Assembly (NCBI RefSeq): GCF_016508255.1
Contig: NZ_JADVKT010000011.1
Span: 1-64,000, forward strand
Source of the DNA: Acinetobacter calcoaceticus
Lineage (GTDB): Bacteria; Pseudomonadota; Gammaproteobacteria; Pseudomonadales; Moraxellaceae
Direction: 5' to 3'
Length of the DNA: 64,000 bases
The notes beneath the pieces are model-generated. The model worked only from the letters and a program-made list of their open reading frames with translations, made no database searches and was not told the origin of the DNA. Positions within the stretch are counted from its first letter, which is position 1. The number at the start of each line of letters is the position of its first letter. A program made the position numbers and the translations under genes. Of the stretch, positions 26,459-36,033 are shown piece by piece.

Positions 26459-26995
26459 CTACATTGGACTCGCTCCAACAGGCTGAGCATTCGGATGTAA
26501 GACATGAAATTTATAGGCTTCCGCAACATTCTTTATTTGGTTCTTTATGGCTGCATTTTTATCTTTATAAAAATGATTATTACGATTGTCACGGGGTTCT
26601 ATATTGCTAAACGTAAGCTTAGCTTGATGATCTTTAACTTCTATTTTCAAAATATAATTAAAGGAATCATCCGCAATCTTAATCATATTTCTGCTTAGAC
26701 AGTCCATACAATTATCAAATTTTAGCCCTGCATGTCCTTTAATTGTCAGTACTTTATTTACTTCATCTGCCTGAATAATCTTTCGACTTGAAACATAATC
26801 CACCACATTGTTTCGCCAGTTTTTAGAAGCATCATAAATTTGCGTTTGGCTCAAACCTTTGAAATTAACAATTTCTGAAAAATACTCGTTTTTCTTTTCA
26901 GCAGGTTTTTCATCAACTTTATTAGGCAAAGAAAGACAACCTTGCATACCTAGTACAGCAAAACTTAATGTAGCAGCTAAAATTACTCTTCTCAC
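26459..26995 (-). CDS. Hypothetical lipoprotein
   Basis: This 178-aa protein starts at GTG (GAG 6 nt upstream) with signal MRRVILAATLSFAVLGMQGC; the Cys after MQG is a likely lipidation site. The mature part contains a Lys-rich linker and a region of about 130 aa with SQTQIYDASKNWRNNVVDYVSS and a CMDC motif. Its layout resembles DUF4468-like proteins with a TBP-like fold, but I cannot assign the family firmly. It is a single gene. Confidence 0.62.
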   Translation of the reverse strand: MRRVILAATLSFAVLGMQGCLSLPNKVDEKPAEKKNEYFSEIVNFKGLSQTQIYDASKNWRNNVVDYVSSRKIIQADEVNKVLTIKGHAGLKFDNCMDCLSRNMIKIADDSFNYILKIEVKDHQAKLTFSNIEPRDNRNNHFYKDKNAAIKNQIKNVAEAYKFHVLHPNAQPVGASPM

Positions 26996-27194
26996 GTAAC
27001 GCTCACTTTTTAAAGAGACTAGAAGTTAGAACCTCCAAATTTACACCAGCACATCGAATAATTTGGTTTATATAAAGTTAAAAATGCAGTACCTGATTGT
27101 CAGGTGTATCAGGTACTGCCAGATCTAGATCAATTGAAATCATTGCTAAAGGATGCTTTATCTTAAGTTTCCTATGGATCTATCTTTGATCATT

Positions 27195-29144
27195 TTAGTT
27201 TTCTGGACGAGTCACAATTGGAAAAATATTGGTAGACTTTTTAAATAAAGAAAAGAACTTTCCAATTTTTAACGGATTGCCCTTTATTTCGCTTTCCTTA
27301 GAAAATAAAACTTTCGAACCACTCACTTCACCTGTAATTAACTTTAAATATAAAAGTTTAGTCAGCTTCAACGTTGGACAGTTTGTAGGTAGATTATCGC
27401 TGTCATATTTATCAAAGAGCATGACCGAGTTTTCAATCCGTAATGAAAAATTTTCTTGTGTATCGGTCAATACTAAGTTCATACACTGATTTTCATTTTT
27501 TAAATTTTCAACATCCAGATTGGTTGCCATCGCTTCAAGAAATCTTTCAGTCGGCGTATGAATAAATAAACCTAATAAATCCGAAGTATTCTTAAGTGGA
27601 GTAACGCCTTGTAATTCTTGTGCACCCGATAAATAGAAATTACGCCAAGTCGAAGCTTCAGCTGAATATCCTAATTGTCGATAAGTTTTTGCCAGCAATT
27701 CTTTGGCTTGAAAATTCTTTGGGTTATTAAATACTAAATGTTTTAGAATTTCCGCAGCCCATCTGTATTCAGCCTTGTCATAAGCTTGCTGAGCATTTTT
27801 TAAAGCGTTCGCCTCTCCACCAGCCAGTTCAATATATTTCTTTGCAGCATCTTTAGGCGGTAAAGGGTCTAAATTTGACGGGTTGGCATCAAACCAACCC
27901 ATGTAGTATTGATATACAGCCTTTGTATTATGTTTTAAGGTTCCATAATAGCCGTGAGCATATAGCTTTTGGTCTAACTCTGGTGGCAGCTTAATCTTCT
28001 CTGCAATTTCAGCACCATTTAAACCAGAGTTCATAGAACGAACAGTTTGATCATGAATGAATTTATAGACATCTCTTTGTGTCTTAATAAAGTCTTGAAT
28101 ATTTTGTTGCCCCCAAACTGGCCAGTGATGTTGGGCAATAAAAACTTCTGAGTTTTGGGTTTGCACTAAAGCTTGGTTAAGATAACCGACCCACTTTAAC
28201 GTATCGCGTACTTTAGCACCTCTTAGAGTATAAAGATTATGTAGCGTATGAGAGAGAATCTCTGCGCCGTTATAAAGCTTAAGTGAAGGAATGGAAAAAG
28301 TTAATTCTGACGGCGCTTCTGAACTTGGAACGTTATAAAATACAAAATCCAAACCATCGATATTTAATTTTTGTTCTTTCTGCGTAATCAACTGATTCAG
28401 TTCTAAAATTCCGATTTGTCCAACTGCTACCGCTTTACCTAAACCATTATCCACCAAACCTTCTGTATTTTTAGGTAAAAATGTACCATACATATACGTT
28501 GCTCGGCGGGTCATGGCTGGCCCCGCCATAATGTTCTCACTAGTCGCTTCTTCCATAAATCCTTCGGGAGCAACAATTGGTATTTTTCTTTGTTTCAATT
28601 CTTCAGCAGAGATAACACCGAGCGCCCCACCAAAATGATCAATATGGCTATGTGTAAAAACAATCGCTGAAATTTTCTGGTTACCTAAATGCTGTCTTGC
28701 AAATTTGATAGCCGCTTCAGCAGTTTCTTTAGATGTTAAAGTATCAACAATGATCCAGCCTGTATTACCCTGAATAATGGTCATGTTTGCCAGATCAAAG
28801 CCTCGAACTTGCCAGACACGGTCCGTCACCTTAAACAAACCAACATTATTATTTAATTTTGCTTGTCTCCACAGGCTTGGATTTACAGTATTGGGAGCTT
28901 GATCTTTAATAAAATTAAATGCATCAAAATCCCAGATCACATCTCCTTGCTCATTTTTTATTTGGCCAGTAGGTTTAGCGATAAAACCCTTTTCAGCATT
29001 TTTAAACTCATCAGCATCTTGTAGATTGTACTTGCTACCGTACGAAGCATTTGAGTCAATAACGGCCTTCTCTACTTTATTTTCTGCAAATACATTGAGC
29101 GACAAAATAGATAATAATGAGACCGTTAGTACTTTAATTTTCAT
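27195..29144 (-). CDS. Alkyl/aryl sulfatase, metallo-beta-lactamase fold (SdsA1/BDS1-like)
   Basis: This 649-aa exported enzyme has signal MKIKVLTVSLLSILSLNVFA. The metallo-beta-lactamase core shows TGWIIVDTLTSKETA and THSHIDHFGG (about 165-175, HxHxDH), with further His/Glu ligands in AQHHWPVWG (about 335). The helical dimerisation and C-terminal SCP2-like sterol-carrier domains seen in SdsA1 fit its length. Such enzymes hydrolyse sulfate esters such as dodecyl sulfate and release an alcohol plus sulfate. A good SD (AAGGAAA) precedes the ATG. It is transcribed separately from the upstream lipoprotein gene. Confidence 0.9.
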   Translation of the reverse strand: MKIKVLTVSLLSILSLNVFAENKVEKAVIDSNASYGSKYNLQDADEFKNAEKGFIAKPTGQIKNEQGDVIWDFDAFNFIKDQAPNTVNPSLWRQAKLNNNVGLFKVTDRVWQVRGFDLANMTIIQGNTGWIIVDTLTSKETAEAAIKFARQHLGNQKISAIVFTHSHIDHFGGALGVISAEELKQRKIPIVAPEGFMEEATSENIMAGPAMTRRATYMYGTFLPKNTEGLVDNGLGKAVAVGQIGILELNQLITQKEQKLNIDGLDFVFYNVPSSEAPSELTFSIPSLKLYNGAEILSHTLHNLYTLRGAKVRDTLKWVGYLNQALVQTQNSEVFIAQHHWPVWGQQNIQDFIKTQRDVYKFIHDQTVRSMNSGLNGAEIAEKIKLPPELDQKLYAHGYYGTLKHNTKAVYQYYMGWFDANPSNLDPLPPKDAAKKYIELAGGEANALKNAQQAYDKAEYRWAAEILKHLVFNNPKNFQAKELLAKTYRQLGYSAEASTWRNFYLSGAQELQGVTPLKNTSDLLGLFIHTPTERFLEAMATNLDVENLKNENQCMNLVLTDTQENFSLRIENSVMLFDKYDSDNLPTNCPTLKLTKLLYLKLITGEVSGSKVLFSKESEIKGNPLKIGKFFSLFKKSTNIFPIVTRPEN

Positions 29145-29234
29145 AAAATTTCCTTAATGTTTTATATGCTTTTTATCCCTTAAAGATTGGGAATATTTTT
29201 ATTGAATTAGAACTTTTTAGCGTACTAAAGAAAA

Positions 29235-29265
29235 AACCAATCTTTCATTAAAAGATTGGTTGATT
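29235..29265 (-). terminator. Terminator of the 464-aa lipoprotein gene
   Basis: Eleven-bp arms AACCAATCTTT and AAAGATTGGTT around a 5-nt loop, followed on the - strand by a T-run. It separates the lipoprotein gene from the alkylsulfatase. Confidence 0.85.
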
Positions 29266-29282
29266 TTCTTTATATCTAGATT

Positions 29283-30677
29283 TTAAGAACATCCCTTTGT
29301 TTCAAAGGCGTCTTTAGAGGTGTAGCGAATGTCTGGCAAATAATCACCCATTACTGCTTTTTCTTCACCGGGTACTTTCACCTTCTGAACGGCGTGAGCA
29401 AAGGCATTATCAGGTAATAAATTACGCATAATAAATAAACCAAAGTCTGAGTGACCGAAAGCTTTACCATCTTCGGCTGTATAGCCTGAACCACGAGGAC
29501 TTAGCTCAAGGAAATATACGCCACACTCTTCTCGTGCATTCGCTGGTCGATCTTCTGGTAACGAAGCAACAATGGTATAGAAACCGTCTTTATCTACTTT
29601 TTGAATATTTTCGTCATAGAGACAATAATTTGTCGCGGTTGAAATCACTTCATTTGTACAAATTGACCAATAACGTATATCTGTTTTTTGAACAAACGGA
29701 TCATTATTAAAAGTTTTTGCTGTAGTTGGAACTTTACCTCGAAGTTCGATCACTTTACCTAATCGTCTACTTACTGCCGCATAAACATATTCATTGTCAG
29801 GTGTAGCCCAATAACCAAGTTTTGGTGTGACCGCCAAACCTTCACATTTATCAATCGGCTGTTTTGTAATAGGATCGAATTTATAAATACATTTGAAGCT
29901 ATCTAAAGCACTAAAAGCTTTGTACCATTTTGGTTCCTGTTGTGCAGGAAAACCCTCATATCTATTTTGGTTAAATGCATCTACAGTATTTTTTAATGGT
30001 ATTGCCGATATACGATCAATAGGTGCTTTTTTTACTTGTAGAACATTACAAACATCTTGGCCTTTTTTAACGTCCCCATTTGCAAGTTGTACTTTAAATC
30101 GAGGGAAACTCACATTTCCTTTAATATCCATATTTTTGTTGGGTACATATACACGATATAAAATGGCAACTTTGCCATCAACCGTTTTTGGGGCATACAA
30201 CGTATTACTTAGAGGAGTACTTGGTAAATCTCCTAATTGCAATTGTGCTGAGTAACTACGCGCTTTGCCAAGACGGTTATTCCCGACTACAAACGGGTTG
30301 ATTGAACCTTGATTTGGTAAAATGGCTGCATCTAATAATGAATTAACGCGCTCACCTTTTGCGGTATAACTCACCAATGAAAAGTGACGTGAATAAGGAT
30401 AATCCCCATCAATCATTACTTTTGCACCTTCTGGAACCGTAAATTCTGATGACCAATACGTTACATTAGAATCAGGAAACGCATAATTTAACGGGTCTTC
30501 TCCAGTATGCTGTTTACTTGTTACAGAATCTTGCCACATGCAATCTGTTAACTCAGTTCCTGGATTTACTGGCTTATTTCCCTGAGTAGAATCATCACTA
30601 TCATTACACGCGCTCAAACCCACAGAGCCAATAACCGTCAATAATATTGCAATCCTTAACTGATTAAATTTTTCCAT
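29283..30677 (-). CDS. Hypothetical lipoprotein of 464 aa
   Basis: The signal ends in LSAC, a good lipobox (Cys about residue 24). It is followed by a short Ser/Asp-rich linker and a large, mostly beta-type mature domain with several Cys (TDCMWQDS, QDVCNVL, FKCIYKFD, CTNE, CLYD, EECGVY). No family was recognised with confidence. It shares its promoter region and an operator-like sequence with the TetR gene upstream. Placement next to an alkylsulfatase suggests a role in handling a lipid-like or sulfated substrate (inference only). Confidence 0.68.
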   Translation of the reverse strand: MEKFNQLRIAILLTVIGSVGLSACNDSDDSTQGNKPVNPGTELTDCMWQDSVTSKQHTGEDPLNYAFPDSNVTYWSSEFTVPEGAKVMIDGDYPYSRHFSLVSYTAKGERVNSLLDAAILPNQGSINPFVVGNNRLGKARSYSAQLQLGDLPSTPLSNTLYAPKTVDGKVAILYRVYVPNKNMDIKGNVSFPRFKVQLANGDVKKGQDVCNVLQVKKAPIDRISAIPLKNTVDAFNQNRYEGFPAQQEPKWYKAFSALDSFKCIYKFDPITKQPIDKCEGLAVTPKLGYWATPDNEYVYAAVSRRLGKVIELRGKVPTTAKTFNNDPFVQKTDIRYWSICTNEVISTATNYCLYDENIQKVDKDGFYTIVASLPEDRPANAREECGVYFLELSPRGSGYTAEDGKAFGHSDFGLFIMRNLLPDNAFAHAVQKVKVPGEEKAVMGDYLPDIRYTSKDAFETKGCS

Positions 30678-30757
30678 AATACTTTTCCATTTTGACCAAG
30701 TGATACAAACTTGATCTCTTTGTTATATTTCTTAATCTCGAATTTTTTCCGAGACCT

Positions 30758-30803
30758 AATCCATTTAGATTAAAATAATAATCCAACTAGATTAAATATC
30801 AAG
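30758..30803. promoter_or_regulatory. Two TetR operator-like sites upstream of the lipoprotein gene
   Basis: AATC-N6-GATT occurs twice (within 30758-30773 and 30780-30803). The second copy is part of a 24-bp block that recurs at 31723-31746 before the TetR gene, differing at only two positions. Confidence 0.55.
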
Positions 30804-31017
30804 CTATTTTTATCAACAATGAATAAAATTATTTTTTAAAATAAAATCAAATACTTATAATTTTTTATTAAAATATCAACACTACAAAAAAAGTTTTATC
30901 AATTCTGATTCCACAAGTGAGGAGAGTTCAAACAGTACTGTCTAAACGGGTTCTATAAAAATGTAGGGCGAAATGAAGTAATGCTACCTCAATGAAAGAT
31001 AGGGAATTTTTTGAGGC

Positions 31018-31635
31018 TTATGAATAAAAATGATCTGCTTTAAAACGAATTCCGCCTTCAATATAATCTTTTAAATATTTGGCGAGTAGTTTATGGTCCT
31101 TAACCTCTGTTGGCCAAAAATGCTCAAGTCCAACATCACTGATCACATTTAAAATAATATTAAAAGTAAAAAGTACTTTAAGTGAAATTGCATTAGGGTC
31201 TGCATCTGGTAAAGCTTGTTGTAATAGACCTACGGCTTTATTGGAAATAGGTACTAAAGTTTTTGCAACAATAACGCGCCCTTCATCTCCAGCACTAATC
31301 GTTTTAGAGAAAAATTTGATGTAATGAATTCCGTTATGCTGTAAAAGTATTTTTACCATGGGTTTCATTAAAGCATCTACAACATCAGAAACCTGTACAT
31401 TATTAGATGGAATAGCATTTAATAACTCTAAACTATCAATAACATAAGGCTGCATAACATGATCTAATGCGGCCTCCACGAGTCCCCATTTTGATTTAAA
31501 GTGGTAATAAAGAGCTGACTTATTTGCAACTCCAGCAGTTTCATTAATTCTTTGTACCGATAGCGTTTCAATATTATTTTGTGAAAAAAGAATGATGGCT
31601 GCTTCTATCAATTTTTCTTTAGTTTGTTTACTCAT
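31018..31635 (-). CDS. TetR family transcriptional regulator
   Basis: This 205-aa protein has an N-terminal HTH (about 10-50: EAAIILFSQNNIETLSVQRI..VANKSALYYHFKSKWGLVEA) and a C-terminal ligand domain. It lies upstream of the lipoprotein gene on the same strand. A sequence block shared by both promoters indicates it controls itself and the lipoprotein. GGAA lies 5-6 nt before the ATG. Confidence 0.87.
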   Translation of the reverse strand: MSKQTKEKLIEAAIILFSQNNIETLSVQRINETAGVANKSALYYHFKSKWGLVEAALDHVMQPYVIDSLELLNAIPSNNVQVSDVVDALMKPMVKILLQHNGIHYIKFFSKTISAGDEGRVIVAKTLVPISNKAVGLLQQALPDADPNAISLKVLFTFNIILNVISDVGLEHFWPTEVKDHKLLAKYLKDYIEGGIRFKADHFYS

Positions 31636-31722
31636 TTGATTCCACAGTACAAGTTAAAATTAATGGTGTTAACTTAAGAAAATATCCCCATTCTTATGCA
31701 TTAACCTTTAGAGAAAAAGAAT

Positions 31723-31746
31723 AATCCATATAGATTAAATATCAAG
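31723..31746. promoter_or_regulatory. TetR operator-like site upstream of its own gene
   Basis: A 24-bp block with an AATC-N6-GATT inverted repeat followed by AAATATCAAG, matching 22 of 24 positions of the block at 30780-30803. It lies about 90 bp before the TetR start. Confidence 0.55.
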
Positions 31747-31817
31747 TTGTTTTATTATCAAATAAGCAAAAATAGAAACTATTCTTACCAATTTTGAGAC
31801 TGGAAGTACTTATAAAA

Positions 31818-32444
31818 TTATTTTAACTTCTCATTGTAATTGATATTTTTCATAAATAAACCAACTGCATATTCAACCCAAGAACTAATTTCACTATCCG
31901 ATATGATGTAATTAGGATGTGTAAGACACTTAAGGTGCGCATCACTTCGTAGTAACGCTAAAAATATATTCGCAGCGACATCTGAAGAAGAATTTAACTC
32001 AATTTCACCATTTTTGGCTGATTTTTCAAGATAACCCGCAATGATATTCGCAAGACGCTGTGGGCCAACTTGAAAGAATTTTTCAGATAACTCTGGAAAC
32101 CTTACTGCTTCTGCAATACATACTCTAAAAAAAGCCAAACCTGAATGAGATAATATAAAACACAGATAAGTTTTCCCCATTTCCGTTAAAGCAGAACGTA
32201 GGTTTTCGGCTTTTGTCTCGACTAATATAATTTGCTCTTGCATGTTCGTACATTGTCGTTCAATCACAGCAGCAAACATCACTTCTTTATTTTTATAACA
32301 GCCATACATGGTTGCTTTTGAAACACCCGCCTCTTTTTGAATCATATCTGTTGTGGTGCCACTAAAGCCATGAGTCAGAAAAAATTTAGTTGCTGCATCC
32401 AGAATTTTTTGATCTTTTTCATTAGCTTTCGATGAACCAGACAT
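31818..32444 (-). CDS. TetR/AcrR family transcriptional repressor of the adjacent efflux genes
   Basis: This 208-aa protein has a clear TetR HTH (about 15-60: DAATKFFLTHGFSGTTTDMI..VSKATMYGCYKNKEVMFAAV) and an AcrR-type C-terminal domain. It is divergent from the MFS/HlyD pair with a perfect palindrome (32541-32554) between them. It probably represses the efflux pair and is released by a drug-like ligand. AAGGTC precedes the ATG. Confidence 0.88.
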   Translation of the reverse strand: MSGSSKANEKDQKILDAATKFFLTHGFSGTTTDMIQKEAGVSKATMYGCYKNKEVMFAAVIERQCTNMQEQIILVETKAENLRSALTEMGKTYLCFILSHSGLAFFRVCIAEAVRFPELSEKFFQVGPQRLANIIAGYLEKSAKNGEIELNSSSDVAANIFLALLRSDAHLKCLTHPNYIISDSEISSWVEYAVGLFMKNINYNEKLK

Positions 32445-32540
32445 AGTGACCTTATAACAATTTTAGCGACTTCGTTTGTAGTGTAACTCATCGAAAAGTT
32501 CAAAATCGAGAATTGACGTAAATTTAATTAAAGAGTAGAG

Positions 32541-32554
32541 TACCGATCGGTACA
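32541..32554. promoter_or_regulatory. TetR operator palindrome
   Basis: Perfect 14-bp palindrome GTACCGATCGGTAC in the TetR/MFS intergenic region, a sequence typical of TetR/AcrR operators. It lies 57 bp before the MFS start. Confidence 0.7.
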
Positions 32555-32610
32555 GTTAATTGCAATACCTGCTCCATGCATAAAGTTGTGTTTAAAATTT
32601 AAGGTAAAAG

Positions 32611-34188
32611 ATGAATATACGCCCACTCATCGGTTTGGCAGGTGCAATATTTGCTGCAATGACTGTCGAATTTAATAACCGCATCACCAGCATTACCTTA
32701 GCCGACATACGTGGAGCTATGGGAATTAGTGTCGACTCGGGTTATTGGGCCAACAGTATTTATGCCAGCGCCATGATTATTGGAATGATACTTTCCACCA
32801 GTTGGGCGGTCATTTTTTCTATGCGGAGAGTTCTTCTTTTTGCTATAGGGCTTTGCCTCGTTTCTAGCGTTTTAATTTCTTTTAGTCCAAATATCGAAAT
32901 ATTTTATTTATTACGCGCCTTACAAGGTCTTGCTAATGGCTTAACCATCCCTTTGCTCATGGCATGTGCGCTCAGATTTTTGGGGCCAGATATTCGACTA
33001 TGGGGCTTAGCCTGCTACGCATTAACTGCGACTTTCTTTCCCAACTTAAGTGCTGCGCTTTCTGCCTTTTATTTAGATGTACTTGGCTGGAAAATGATTT
33101 TCTTCCAAACCATTCCCTTTTGTGCCCTAAGTGCAGCTCTGGTTTATTTTGGTATTCCTCAAGACCCTTTAAATTATTCAAGAATAAAAACTTACGATTG
33201 GACAGGAGCATTTTTAGCTATCATCAGCATAGCAAGCCTGAGTACCATGTTATTGCATGGCAATCACTTAGACTGGTTTAACTCTAAATTGATTTGTGTA
33301 TTGGCTTTAATTAGTGCCATTACTTTGCCCTTATTTTTCATACAAGAATGGCGATATCCAACACCTTTAATTAAGCCACAAATGCTCGAAATACGAAATT
33401 TCGCATACGCCGTGTTTGCTCTATTTTGTTTTGTCATCATTGGCATGTCCACCAGTACCCTGCCGCTCAATTATCTTAGTGCTGTACATGGCTATAAACC
33501 CACTCAAACCATGTGGATTGGCTTACAAATTGCAGCATTACAATTCATTTATATTCCTATCGTCGTTAAGCTTTTAAATCAGCCATGGGTCGATAGCCGC
33601 TATGTGCATGGCTTTGGTCTACTGCTCGTGATTGCAGGCTGTCTAGGTGCAAGTCAACTCGATACAACATGGAACCAAGATCAATTCTATTTTTGGCATG
33701 CGATTTCATGCTTAGGGCAAACCTGTGTGGTGCTTTCTTTGCTCATGATGGGTACGAACAGCGTACATCCAACCATGGCAATTTACGCTTCGCCAATGAT
33801 TAATACTCCACGTGCGATCAGTGGCGTACTTGGTGTTTGTATTCTGGATTGGATAAACCGAATACGCGGTGAATACCACTCAACACGACTTATTGAAAAT
33901 ACAGCCCAACATGTTTTCCAAAATATTCAAGGCCCAGTGATTAATCCGCTTACGCCCCCCGTACTCACCGCAAATGGCGCAGACCGTGTTTCAGGTGGCT
34001 TATCTGCTCTAAATTCTGCAATTCAGGCCCAACAATCGGTTTTGGTCATTAGCGATCAATATCTAATTTTAGCTGGCCTCACGGCTATTTTGTTTATTGT
34101 GATGTTGATTTTGCCAGTCAGAACTTACCCGCCACGCATTGCTCTCATTAAGTTAATGAATAGTCATAACTCAGGAAAATCTTTATGA
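32611..34188 (+). CDS. MFS transporter, DHA2/EmrB-like drug efflux
   Basis: This 525-aa protein with about 14 predicted TM segments begins with the DHA2-type TITLAD-like region (VEFNNRITSITLADIRGAMG) and has the LLRALQGLANGLTIPLLMA motif C-like helix. It overlaps by 4 nt an HlyD/EmrA gene, the usual EmrAB tripartite arrangement. It probably exports a hydrophobic drug or toxic compound with an outer-membrane TolC-like partner encoded elsewhere. AAGGTAAAA precedes the ATG. Confidence 0.86.
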   Translation: MNIRPLIGLAGAIFAAMTVEFNNRITSITLADIRGAMGISVDSGYWANSIYASAMIIGMILSTSWAVIFSMRRVLLFAIGLCLVSSVLISFSPNIEIFYLLRALQGLANGLTIPLLMACALRFLGPDIRLWGLACYALTATFFPNLSAALSAFYLDVLGWKMIFFQTIPFCALSAALVYFGIPQDPLNYSRIKTYDWTGAFLAIISIASLSTMLLHGNHLDWFNSKLICVLALISAITLPLFFIQEWRYPTPLIKPQMLEIRNFAYAVFALFCFVIIGMSTSTLPLNYLSAVHGYKPTQTMWIGLQIAALQFIYIPIVVKLLNQPWVDSRYVHGFGLLLVIAGCLGASQLDTTWNQDQFYFWHAISCLGQTCVVLSLLMMGTNSVHPTMAIYASPMINTPRAISGVLGVCILDWINRIRGEYHSTRLIENTAQHVFQNIQGPVINPLTPPVLTANGADRVSGGLSALNSAIQAQQSVLVISDQYLILAGLTAILFIVMLILPVRTYPPRIALIKLMNSHNSGKSL

Positions 34189-35273
34189 GTACTCTCGAAG
34201 CCCAAGCTACTCCCCACACAGAACCACCCAAGTTAACAAAGGTGCAATATCTCAAAAAGCATTGGGTTATGGTTATCGCATTTATTATTGTTTTAGCCTC
34301 AATTTTATGGGTTTTAAAACTTATATTTTTACCCTCTTCGATTGTTAAAACCGACGATGCGCGTGTGGATGTAGAGTACTCGACTATTGCGCCTAAAGTA
34401 GCTGGCAATATTGAAGAGATTTATATTAAAGATCATCAGACTGTAAAAAAAGGCCAGCTATTAGCACGTATTGATCCACGCGATTATCAAGCTGCTTTGG
34501 CTGAGGCTGAATCTAATTATGCAAAAACGCAAGCTGACCTGAGTGAAGCAATGCTGGCAGTTGATAGACAACCTACTGTTATTCGAGAAACAGAAGCCCA
34601 GCTTAGAAAAGTAGAAGCCGGAATTAAACTCACAAAAGATAATACGGCGCGTTACGAGCAGTTGCAGGCACTCGGTGCCGAATCGAGATTGATTACGCAG
34701 CAGTCAAAAACCACTTTAACCGAGCAATATGCAGATTTAGATAGCAGCAAAGAAAAAGTGATAGATGCGCAATATCAATTAAACCAATACAAGATTCAGG
34801 TACAAGCCAAACAAGCTGCTCTCAAACAAGCCCAAGCCGCGCTTGATAAAGCAAAACTAAATTTGAGTTATACCGAAATTCGAGCTCCTATTGATGGCAT
34901 GATTGGTCAAAAGTCGGCTAACGTGGGTAACTTTGTTGGTGCAGGTAACCCATTAATGGTTGTTGTGCCTCTAAATCAAGTGTATGTAGAAGCGAACTTC
35001 CGTGAAATTGAATTAAAACAAATAAAAATCGGACAACCAGTTAAGGTTTATGTAGATGCTTATAATGTTGAATTAAAAGGTGTTGTAGATAGTTTTTCTC
35101 CATCTACTGGTGCTTTTTTCTCTCCAATATCTGCAAATAACGCGACAGGGAATTTCACCAAAATTGTCCAACGCCTTCCCTTACGTATCAAACTTGTTGA
35201 AAACCAACCAGATATTAAGCTTTTGCGTCCTGGCTTATCTGTTTTGGTTTCTGTAGATACAACGAAGAAATAG
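34185..35273 (+). CDS. HlyD/EmrA family membrane fusion protein
   Basis: This 362-aa protein has one N-terminal TM (WVMVIAFIIVLASILWVL), then the EmrA-like KTDDARVDVEYSTIAPKVAG lipoyl motif. A long coiled-coil of about 120 residues is rich in Gln/Ala/Lys, followed by the second lipoyl half (IRAPIDGMIGQ) and a beta-barrel region. It overlaps the MFS gene by 4 nt (ATGA) and is translationally coupled. It is the periplasmic adaptor of the efflux pair. Confidence 0.9.
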   Translation: MSTLEAQATPHTEPPKLTKVQYLKKHWVMVIAFIIVLASILWVLKLIFLPSSIVKTDDARVDVEYSTIAPKVAGNIEEIYIKDHQTVKKGQLLARIDPRDYQAALAEAESNYAKTQADLSEAMLAVDRQPTVIRETEAQLRKVEAGIKLTKDNTARYEQLQALGAESRLITQQSKTTLTEQYADLDSSKEKVIDAQYQLNQYKIQVQAKQAALKQAQAALDKAKLNLSYTEIRAPIDGMIGQKSANVGNFVGAGNPLMVVVPLNQVYVEANFREIELKQIKIGQPVKVYVDAYNVELKGVVDSFSPSTGAFFSPISANNATGNFTKIVQRLPLRIKLVENQPDIKLLRPGLSVLVSVDTTKK

Positions 35274-35392
35274 ACAGGACTTTACAGATATATTGAATAC
35301 AACTCACAACCTGAGGGTAGCTGTAGTTTTATACTACATTCAGGGTAAAAATTGGCTTATTTTTTAAGATATGAATTCAGTTAGAAATATAT

Positions 35393-35773
35393 TCATACTG
35401 AGTTTTGCAAATCGAAAGCATTTCGAGCATATTCAACCATTGGAAGCTTATCTATTGTCCATGCATGCAATTGTCGTAAGGGCTGCTGCAATGTGTTGCC
35501 CAAAGGCGTGATTTCATATTGAACAGCAAGTGGGGATGAAATCACGTGACGGGAAATAAGTCCGTTACGCTCCAAACGGCGCAGACACTGGGTTAGAGCC
35601 TTCTGAGTAACGCCTTCCAACCGTCGCTTAATCGCATTGAAACGTTGCGGACCGTCGTCCAAAACGGCTAACACCATCATTGACCACTTATCTGCGATTT
35701 GATCAAATAAGGCTCTACTTGGGCAATCTGATGAAAAGCACTGCGGTTCAATAACTAACATCGAATGTTCCAT
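35393..35773 (-). CDS. HxlR family transcriptional regulator
   Basis: This 126-aa protein has a compact HxlR winged helix: CFSSDCPSRALFDQIADKWSMM (Cys near residues 12 and 17), FNAIKRRLEGVTQKALTQCLRRLE and a wing with PLAVQYEITPLG. The SD GGGGGAG precedes the ATG. It is divergent from an OYE-family gene. Its GC content and that of the OYE gene are visibly higher than neighbours, suggesting joint acquisition. It probably represses both genes. Confidence 0.86.
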   Translation of the reverse strand: MEHSMLVIEPQCFSSDCPSRALFDQIADKWSMMVLAVLDDGPQRFNAIKRRLEGVTQKALTQCLRRLERNGLISRHVISSPLAVQYEITPLGNTLQQPLRQLHAWTIDKLPMVEYARNAFDLQNSV

Positions 35774-35805
35774 GACTCTCCCCCGAAAACCCTATACTAA
35801 TTTGG

Positions 35806-35828
35806 TACTAGGTTTAAATTTTATACCA
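35806..35828. promoter_or_regulatory. HxlR operator-like repeat, copy 1
   Basis: A 23-bp stretch (TACTAGGTTTA then AATTTTATACCA) just upstream of the HxlR start, nearly repeated at 35981-36003. With its flanks it also forms a TGGTA-N16-TACCA inverted repeat. Confidence 0.5.
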
Positions 35829-35980
35829 ATCTAGAAGCTTGAACAACAAGGCCTCAATCCATTCTCTTAGCCAGCTTGATTGAGAGTCACATCATAGTAG
35901 CGCAGCAGTTAGTTAACATGAAATTAGAGACCGAGATGGTTTACGTGAGTATACTTAGTCTACTCGAAGTACCTAATTGA

Positions 35981-36003
35981 CACTAGGTTTATAATATATA
36001 CCA
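35981..36003. promoter_or_regulatory. HxlR operator-like repeat, copy 2
   Basis: CACTAGGTTTA followed by TAATATATACCA, lying 31 bp before the OYE start codon. It matches the copy near the HxlR start in most positions, so the two divergent promoters share a common element. Confidence 0.5.
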
Positions 36004-36033
36004 TTAAGATTCATACCTCTTAGAGTCTATTTG

